Assembly: GCA_963678675.1 (NCBI GenBank)
Contig: OY783197.1
Span: 17,057,543-17,121,542 of the forward strand
Direction: 5' to 3'
DNA length: 64,000 nucleotides
Source of the DNA: Xiphydria camelus
Taxonomy: Eukaryota > Arthropoda > Insecta > Hymenoptera > Xiphydriidae
In this document: piece by piece, positions 57,635-64,000 of the stretch
Position numbering within the stretch: position 1 is the first letter of the stretch
Layout: every line of letters starts with the position of its first letter
Made by a program: the position numbers and the translations under genes
The notes under the pieces: model-generated
What the model was told of the DNA's origin: nothing
What the model saw: only the letters and a program-made list of their open reading frames with translations
The model's database searches: none

Positions 57635-60600
57635 ATGTACTTGTGGCTATTGATAACTTTTTCGATACTCGTATGGTGGTTCGTTGGATGGTTGCGTTCG
57701 AGGCAACGAAGGAAATTGTTGGACCTGATACCGGGACCTCCGTCTCAGCCGCTACTCGGAAACACCGTACAGCTCATCGTGGATCACGATGGTAAGTCAG
57801 AAGAGACTTTGAGAAACCACAAAATTTGTTCTGTAAAATATGTGATCCCATGTGACAACGATATACATATTTTTTCATCGCGAGTGCCGTTGGGTTGAAA
57901 TCACGTGGTATTTCCCTTTCGATTTCTCACCACAAGTATTTGTTTCCGCCCGGGATCGAAACACATGTAAAGGCGGACGTGATGACCAATACACCACGGA
58001 AACAGGTGTTTGTTTTGACGTTATAAAAACAGAGAAATACGGAATATATTCGTTTGAAATTCGAAAAGATTATACCTGTATTTTTTACGTTGAGCTAAAA
58101 GTTCCCGCTGGGGTTTTCCGAGATGACGTGATGTGCGAATAAAAAATTAACTGTTTTCGCCCGGGATTTTTTTTTTTTTTTTTTTTTTAATAAAGTTCAT
58201 TTATTCAATATCACAGTCTCGTGTTCATATTTACAAGGTTTGTACAATATGAGGGAATAGTGAAGCCAAAAACGAACTTAAGAAACGGCTAATCGGTTAT
58301 AAAAGATTTCTTATAAAAAGAGATAACGCACCTGGCTGAGGATTTTCAGCACTCTATACGTAAACGGCGGTGTATAATACTAAAGATATACTACTAATAC
58401 AAAATAATAGTCTTAAGTGTTAACTATAAAAAAAAGGCTCAAGAGTGGATCTATAGAGCGAGCAGTCAATTGTTCGCACGGGAACTATTATCGCTGTAAA
58501 AAAATGCGAACCGGGGACCTTCCGCGTGTTAGGCGGATGTGATAACCACTACACCACGAAAACGAACGCATATATAAGAAGAAAAAAATGAGAAGAAATA
58601 TTTCGCACGATAATTATTCGTAATAAAATTCTAAGTAATTTTCTCAACAACACACAAATTGTATGAAAATAAATACGGATAAACGACACCGAAGCGTCGA
58701 AATTCCAATGGGCTACGGTTACTACAAGCGTGCTCAATTATATCTGCAGTCCCAGAGGACGGTTCGAAAGTACATGTACTTCAAACTTTATCGTCACTTC
58801 ACGAAAATCACTTCAAAAATCACACTTTACGAAAAATGTACCAAACTAAATATTTCTACTATTTACGCGGAAAAAAAAAATTACCTGTTTCCGCCCGGGA
58901 TCGAACCGGGGACCTTCCGCGTGTTAGGCGGATGTGATAACCACTACACCACGGAAACAGTTGCTTGATGTGTTCCACTTTAAACATGTGAGATGCATTC
59001 CATGATTATAATTGGAGCATAGAAACTGGATCGGTAAAAAACCTGTTTCCGCCCGGGATCGAACCGGGGACCTTCCGCGTGTTAGGCGGATGTGATAACC
59101 ACTACACCACGGAAACGCATGGCGTCTTGTTCTTAAACTTCTCCCATGTGTTGTCATATCGCGGAAATAAAACTGAAGAAACTTTTTGACACCGAGTAAA
59201 AAATTTGCCGTTTCGCGATTGAAACGTTCTGAAGCGAATCCGTCTTACGTTTCAGAACTATTTCAACGACTGATAGGCATGCGGCTGCTGTGGGGCTCTC
59301 GCGAGGGAATAAATAAAGCCTGGCTGGGTCTTCATCCATACGTTTTCGTCAGCAAAGCTTCCACCGTAGAACCGATTCTCAGGAGTAATCGACACATCGA
59401 TAAAAGTTCCGACTACCGGTTTCTGCATCCCTGGCTAGGCTCGGGGTTGCTGACTAGTTTCGGTAAAGGATACTTCGAAAATTACGGACACGCGAACCAC
59501 TACGAGTGATTCACGCGTTGAAACGAATCGAACGTGTTTCGAAATATTCTTTTACGTCCGTCAGGAAGTAAATGGCACACCCGAAGGAAAATCCTGACGC
59601 CCACTTTTCACTTCAAAATCTTGGAGGACTTCGTGCAGATCTTCGGGGAGCAGACCGATCTCTTGGTGGAGAAATTATCGCGAGAGCTCGGCCAAAAGTC
59701 CTTCAATATTTTTCCCTACGTGACTCTGTGCACTCTGGACATTATTTGCGGTAAGTCTGCGGAAATGATACCCGTCGCGAAATTAATTGACCCTCTCAAG
59801 TATTATTTTCTCAGAGACCGCCATGGGTCGAAAGGTATTCGCGCAGAGCGATAGTGGCAGCGTTTACGTGCGCGCCGTTTACGAGTAAGTCTTGATTCGA
59901 TTCCCGTTCGACTGTAACGATTTAATGGGGTTGGAACATGAAAATGGGGTAGTGGCACGATTTTAGGAAAAATCATTTTTATGTAGGATATTAAGTCCTT
60001 TCAACGGCAGTTTTTGAAAAAACGTGATGCTCATACTCAATCGCGAGAAAAAAAATTATTAAAGTAATGCTAATTTACGCGCCTCAGAGCCGGTTCGACC
60101 AAGTCGCCTCAAATTTAAGTGACACTCGACAGTGTATTTAGAATGACAGTTCTGAAAGAGGATTTTGCTTAAAAATCATTGTTTCCATAGTTATTAACGA
60201 ATTAAGGAAATTACGTAGGATATGCTCATCAGTGCCGTATACAAATTTTTTCTTACCTTCGGATAATGGAAATTTTTGTTGCTTATAATATATCAGAGTG
60301 TCCCAATTTTTACATAGAACGTAGAATATTGATAAATGGCTATTCGTGTAAAGTACATTTTAATCGATAAACGATCGTGCAGATACGAAGAAATGTGGTT
60401 TTAAGTTGTCTCTATGCGATTACGGAGCTACAGCAAGATTACAGTTGGTGCGATATTTGTTGAGCCAGAATTCCTAGAAGGCTGCTGCGTCACTTTCTGG
60501 GAATTATTCCCATTTGGCACCCGAGTTGGAGACATTGGCTGCGCAGCGTTTACCATAGCAGATTGCAGTTAGCATTATTTGCATACCGTGCTTTGCAGTC

Positions 60601-63600
60601 GATTTATACGTAGCGTGTCTCTTTGTAAGTGCATCGTCTTGTGAATTTTCAATTTAATTTCTTATTAAAAGAAATCAATGGAGGCGAAAAAGAAAAGGAA
60701 GGAATTTAATAACGCCGAAAATTTGAAGGTACGCCACTGTTTGTAAAGCGTCAGACGGTTGCATTCCGAGAATACCGCCTTATCGTTTCTGGGAATTTTG
60801 CCTCAACAAATATCGCACCGACTAAAGTTAAATTATCGAAACCGCGATTGGATGATACAACCGCACAACGGAAAGCTGTGACGTACCATGTGTTCGACCA
60901 ATCGTAATGCGCCTATAACCGCGTTTGAAATTCAGCACTTCAAATTGCATTTTGACGTTAAAACACGTTATTAAAAATTGAAAAAGCAATTTTCTACTGA
61001 ATATCTATAAACATAGAACGTATTTATATGGTTAATTAAACAATTTTTTCCAAATGTCCCAACCCCATCGCGACAGCCGTAAACTTGATCTGACGTTCTG
61101 AAACGATCGTCGCGATTTCCCCAGTATCGGAAAGATCATACAAACTCGCCAGGCGACATTGTGGTATCATCAGGATCAACTCTTTCGCCTGACTCCGCTC
61201 TACCGGAAACACCAAGAGTGCATCGGAGTGCTGCACGGCTTTTCCAACAAGGTGCGCAAGAAGTACATAGGTACAACTCGAGCGAAACGCGCGACCGCGT
61301 AACAATCGTACACCCGTCGTTAATTTTATCGTTCGAGCAGGTAATATCCGAAAGACGCGACGAGATCAAGCGAAGACGCAGAAGGAGCAAATCGAACATA
61401 GGTGAGTAACCGTCTGGTTCCAGCTCCAATTCCAAATTACCATCATATATATCGTCCGAATTTTATGGTCTCTCACATTTCTCAGAATATAACGAAAACA
61501 GGCCGAGATTAGCATTTTTGGATCTGCTCATCGAGGCATCGCACGGTGGTACGGTCCTCTCGAACGAAGACATCCGCGAGGAAGTGGATACCTTCATGTT
61601 CGAGGTGACGATGAAATAGGGTTTCCCCGAGCGAATGGAGACTTTACCGCGCGCAAATTTAACGCGCGCGCGCGATCATCGATGACAATGATGATGATAA
61701 TTATTTCGTAAAATGTTTCAGGGTCACGATACGACTTCTTCCGCGGTTTGCTGGACGCTGTATCTACTCGGCTGTCATCCCGAATTTCAGGTAAAAAAAA
61801 AAATTCCTTGAGTTCTCATGCCCTTTGTATACATATGTATACAGAGTATTTGTTTTAATACGCGCCAGTAAGGGGTCCTCCATTAATCACGTGATGCTTT
61901 TTAGCATTTTTAACCCCCCCCCCCCCCGTGATACGTGGTGAGGTTTAAGACTAACGCCCCCCCCCCCCCCCCCCCCCCATCACGTGTATTTTCTTAGTAC
62001 AAAAAGTATCTTCAAAATTTTAGAATATTATCTTTAATTACTAGTAAGTGTACAATCTAATTTAATTCTGGAAAATTAAGGACCGTGATAAAAATGTCCA
62101 GACATTAAGGTTGCAGGTTGTTTAGAAATCGCGCGTTCAACGAAAAAATAAATACACATGATATCTCACTACAACCCCCCCTCCCCCCTTGTGATATTTC
62201 GTGATTTTTGCCGAACACCCCCCTCCCCCTTCGGACCTCACGTGATTAATGGACGATCCCTAAGGGGATTGCGTATCGGTTGGCGCACCCCGTCCACTAC
62301 GATTTCCTGTAATTCGGTGGTAATACCGATAGCCAAGATACGAACCAAATGGATTTATCCGTCTGAGAAACAACGGTCTCAATAGTGGTGGAAGCGACAG
62401 ACAGTACGATATAGTTTTGATACTCGTTTGCGTTTTTTTTTTTTTTTTTTTTTCGAATAATCGCGGAAATAAACGGAAGCAGTGCTACTTCTTTCTGGTG
62501 GCTTATACGTTGCGTGTGAAGAGCAGATAAGAAGACGTCAGCGTTTGAGAAGAATTGCCATCAGATAAGTTTTAGGTGTACAACTTTGCTTCCACCGTTT
62601 CCGATTCGTGGACCGCTTCAAAAGATGATCAGTTTTTTCAACGCGGGATTCGTACGCTGCCCGAAAGATGGGAGAAAGTAGTGGCCAGCGATGGACAATA
62701 CTTTGAATCATAAATGTATAACCAGTTTTTTACAATAAAGCCTCGAATTTCGGAAAAACGATGGAAGCAAAATTGTACGTCTAATAATTAAAGTTCGGCA
62801 TTACCACCGAATCACAGGAAACCGTAGCGGGCGGGGTGCGCTAACCGATATGCAACCCGTTCCACTGGCGTGTATTAAAACAAATACCCTGTGTGAACTA
62901 CAAATTGTGCGATTAAGCGACGATGATCCGAATACTCGTATCGGGGACGAAAGAAGCTACGAGACGCCGAAAGACATACCATATACTTGGTTTAATATAC
63001 GCCAGTACAACGGGTTGCATATCGGTTGGCGCAACACGTCAGCTATGGTTTCCCGTAATTCGGTGGTAGTACGGACAGCTAAGATCCGAATAAAATGACA
63101 TCGCTTACATTTATTTCCTTGATTATTCGAAAAAAAAAACGCTGACGAGTATCGAAATTATATCGGATTTATAACCACTGATGAAGTGATCTACATGTGT
63201 TCTCAGACTGATACTTTTATTTGGTTCGAATCTTGGCTGTCAGTATTACCACCGAATTACGGGAAACCAAAGCGAACGGGATGCATCGACCGATATGCAA
63301 ACCATTGCACTCTCTGGCGTGTAACACGGTCCTTTCTCGCACGATAGGAAAAAATTATGGCGGAACTGGAAGACATCTTCGGTCGAGATAGCGATGGACG
63401 TCGCGCGACACTACGAGATTTGCAGAGCATGAAATATCTGGAGATGTGCGTCAAAGAGGCGCTCCGTTTATATCCCAGTGTTCCGTTCATTGCTCGACGA
63501 ATAGCCGACGACGTGAGAATAGGTAATTGGTCTGTTACCGCGACGGGACGAATAAATGAGGCGAGAAATTATGTTGACGTTCTCACTCGCGTTACACGTA

Positions 63601-64000
63601 CATGCGTATCTCGTGTTCCAGGAAAGTATCTTGTACCGGAAGGAACTACGGCAATGGTAATAGTACCGATGTTACATCGAGATCCCGCGGTTTTTCCAAG
63701 TCCGGAAAAATTTGATCCGGACCGTTTCTTGCCGGAAAATTCAACCGGTCGTCATCCGTACGCTTACGTACCATTCAGCGCCGGCCCGAGAAATTGCATC
63801 GGTAAAAGCTTTCGATATCCGAACTCGACCGAGTTACGAGTGTGCAACGTTGATATGGGTATTTCTTGCAGGGCAAAAATTTGCGATACTAGAAGAGAAG
63901 GCTATAATTTCCGGTGTTTTGCGAAAGTACCATATCGAAGCGGCCGAACGTCGGGAAGACATATGCCTCACGGGTGAACTCGTTCTTCGACCGAAGGGCG
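57635..64000 (+). CDS. CYP4: Cytochrome P450, CYP4 family (3' end outside window)
   Basis: Eleven exons keep one frame: 57635-57791, 59256-59462, 59565-59750, 59815-59884, 61125-61251, 61341-61401, 61486-61604, 61722-61790, 63348-63522, 63622-63801 and 63872-64000, all with GT/AG introns, giving 493 codons without a stop. Residues 1-20 are a membrane anchor ([20 protein letters not shown]), then [27 protein letters not shown] is the C-helix region and [13 protein letters not shown] is typical of CYP4. [14 protein letters not shown] (302-315) is the family's I-helix signature, EALR (369-372) the ExxR pair, and [10 protein letters not shown] and [10 protein letters not shown] (haem ligand Cys449) follow. 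Usual length is about 500-510, so only the last residues are missing. It should be an ER monooxygenase acting on fatty acids, hormones or xenobiotics; the substrate cannot be told. Introns 1, 4 and 8 hold tRNA genes and transposons. Confidence 0.95.
57941..58003 (-). pseudogene. tRNA-Val pseudogene
   Basis: Both acceptor strands (TGTTTCCGCCCGGGATCGAA and CACCACGGAAAC on the plus strand) are preserved. The anticodon arm is deleted and scrambled, leaving 63 bp. It lies in intron 1 of the P450 gene. Confidence 0.8.
58152..58190 (-). pseudogene. tRNA-Val 3' fragment next to a poly-T run
   Basis: TGTTTTCGCCCGGGA matches only the 3' end of the neighbouring tRNA-Val genes. It is followed at once by a run of more than 20 T (about 58167-58189), which reads as poly(A) directly upstream of the fragment on the minus strand. 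Confidence 0.6.
58507..58563 (-). pseudogene. Truncated tRNA-Val
   Basis: Identical to the intact copies from the 5' end through the anticodon (GTGTTAGGCGGATGTGATAA on the plus strand) except for one acceptor change (ACCACGAAAAC). It stops within the T loop, so the 3' acceptor strand is missing. Confidence 0.85.
58886..58958 (-). tRNA. tRNA-Val: tRNA-Val (anticodon AAC), copy 1
   Basis: The minus-strand 73-nt sequence folds as a full cloverleaf: acceptor GTTTCCG pairs with CGGAAAC, the D arm contains TGTAGTGGTTATCAC, the anticodon loop reads CTAACAC, and the T arm is CCCGGTTCGATCCCGGG. A T10 run follows the 3' end (plus-strand A run at 58871-58880), a good Pol III terminator. It lies in intron 1 of the P450, antisense to it. 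Confidence 0.95.
59044..59116 (-). tRNA. tRNA-Val: tRNA-Val (anticodon AAC), copy 2
   Basis: Identical over all 73 nt to the copy at 58886-58958, with a T6 terminator just downstream on the minus strand (plus-strand AAAAAA at 59036-59041). The flanks of the two copies differ, so the identity is confined to the gene. Confidence 0.95.
59945..61075. mobile_element. Dispersed repeats filling P450 intron 4
   Basis: 59945-60110 matches 20147-20330. About 60130-61075 is an inverted copy of the element at 41306-42268, ending in CCAAATGTCCCAACCCC. It contains no recognised coding sequence and lies between exons 4 and 5. Confidence 0.7.
61873..62260. mobile_element. Poly-C MITE, GGGTCGTCCATTAATC family, copy 2
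   Basis: A 388-bp copy colinear with 17653-18039, with tips GGGTCCTCCATTAATCACG and the inverse ending GGACGATCCC. TAAG flanks both ends (61869-61872 and 62261-62264). It sits inside the left arm of another foldback, so it is the younger insertion. Confidence 0.88.
62572..62784. mobile_element. Small foldback, TTAGGTGTACAACTTTGC tips
   Basis: TTAGGTGTACAACTTTGCTT is inverted at the right as AAGCAAAATTGTACGTCTAA, a 213-bp span. It is related to the shorter copy at 18872-18945. Confidence 0.7.
62985..63328. mobile_element. Complete ACGGGTTGCATATCGG foldback next to P450 exon 9
   Basis: The left arm (TATACGCCAGTACAACGGGT, TTGCATATCGGTTGGCGC) and right arm (CCGATATGCAAACCATTGCA, CTGGCGTGTAACAC) are inverted over about 100 bp. 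The right end lies only about 20 bp before the exon 9 acceptor at 63347, so part of the acceptor's upstream sequence is transposon-derived. Confidence 0.78.

Larger units (their letters stand above)
61848..62898. mobile_element. ACGGGTTGCATATCGG foldback copy with two inserts, P450 intron 8
   Basis: The left arm TATTTGTTTTAATACGCCAG is interrupted by a MITE (61873-62260), then continues with GGATTGCGTATCGGTTGGCG. The right arm, with CCGATATGCAACCCGTTCCA, closes near 62895 with AAACAAATACC. Another MITE (62572-62784) and a T run (about 62432-62453) lie in the middle. Confidence 0.7.

Noticed and set aside
1..64000. CRISPR arrays, operons, bacterial-type promoters or prophage
   Set aside because: Spliced genes, Pol III tRNA genes with T-run terminators and eukaryotic transposons show this is nuclear eukaryotic DNA. 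The repeats seen are tandem or inverted transposon repeats without regular unique spacers.

Overview
This is a eukaryotic nuclear window, almost certainly from an arthropod and most likely an insect. It holds a spliced CYP4-family cytochrome P450, tRNA genes with Pol III type terminators, mariner, hAT and Penelope-like mobile elements, and dense foldback MITEs. Very GC-rich, CpG-rich stretches with (GA)n/(CT)n microsatellites alternate sharply with AT-rich transposon beds. That pattern would suit a hymenopteran, but this is a weak inference. There are no operons and no CRISPR array.

Host genes. (1) At the right edge (57635-64000, + strand) a CYP4 gene can be assembled from 11 exons into 493 codons with every signature motif; only the last few codons lie outside the window. 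Its first intron carries, on the opposite strand, two identical intact tRNA-Val(AAC) genes and three decayed tRNA-Val pieces. (2) At 31780-34585 (- strand) a three-exon gene encodes a 192-residue protein that matches the axonemal microtubule inner protein CFAP276 (C1orf194) at both its core and its C-terminal tail. (3) At 47486-47883 (- strand) two exons encode a SAP-domain segment ending in a stop, followed by a poly(A) signal; a possible first exon lies at 48104-48180.

Mobile DNA occupies much of the rest, and nesting is the main theme. 3.7-7.1 kb: three foldback elements. 9.3-12.9 kb: a small mariner derivative split by a 2.2-kb hAT-type element with an exact 8-bp target duplication and by a 960-bp TA-flanked element. 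15.2-17.2 kb: a Penelope-like element with a GIY-YIG endonuclease, split by another TA element. 18.2-19.3, 35.9-38.0 and 43.4-46.6 kb: three copies of one 1.1-kb family, the last nested four deep and including a 61-bp tandem array. 23.0-26.1 kb: nested foldbacks. 27.4-28.6 kb: a full-length mariner with decayed coding sequence. 39.2-40.7 kb: another nest with a mariner relic. 53.1-57.1 kb: a MITE cluster. Many otherwise unrelated families share a terminal CAC(G/T)G and a 2-bp, usually TA, target duplication.

The GC-rich stretches (about 1-2.6, 7.1-8.3, 12.9-14.7, 19.3-20.1, 21.1-23.0, 28.6-31.7, 34.6-35.9, 38.0-39.2, 40.7-41.3, 42.3-43.4, 46.6-47.3, 49.2-53.1 and 55.8-57.6 kb) have many open frames, but these look like GC-bias artefacts. 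They may contain distant exons, 5' UTRs or regulatory DNA that cannot be recognised from sequence alone.
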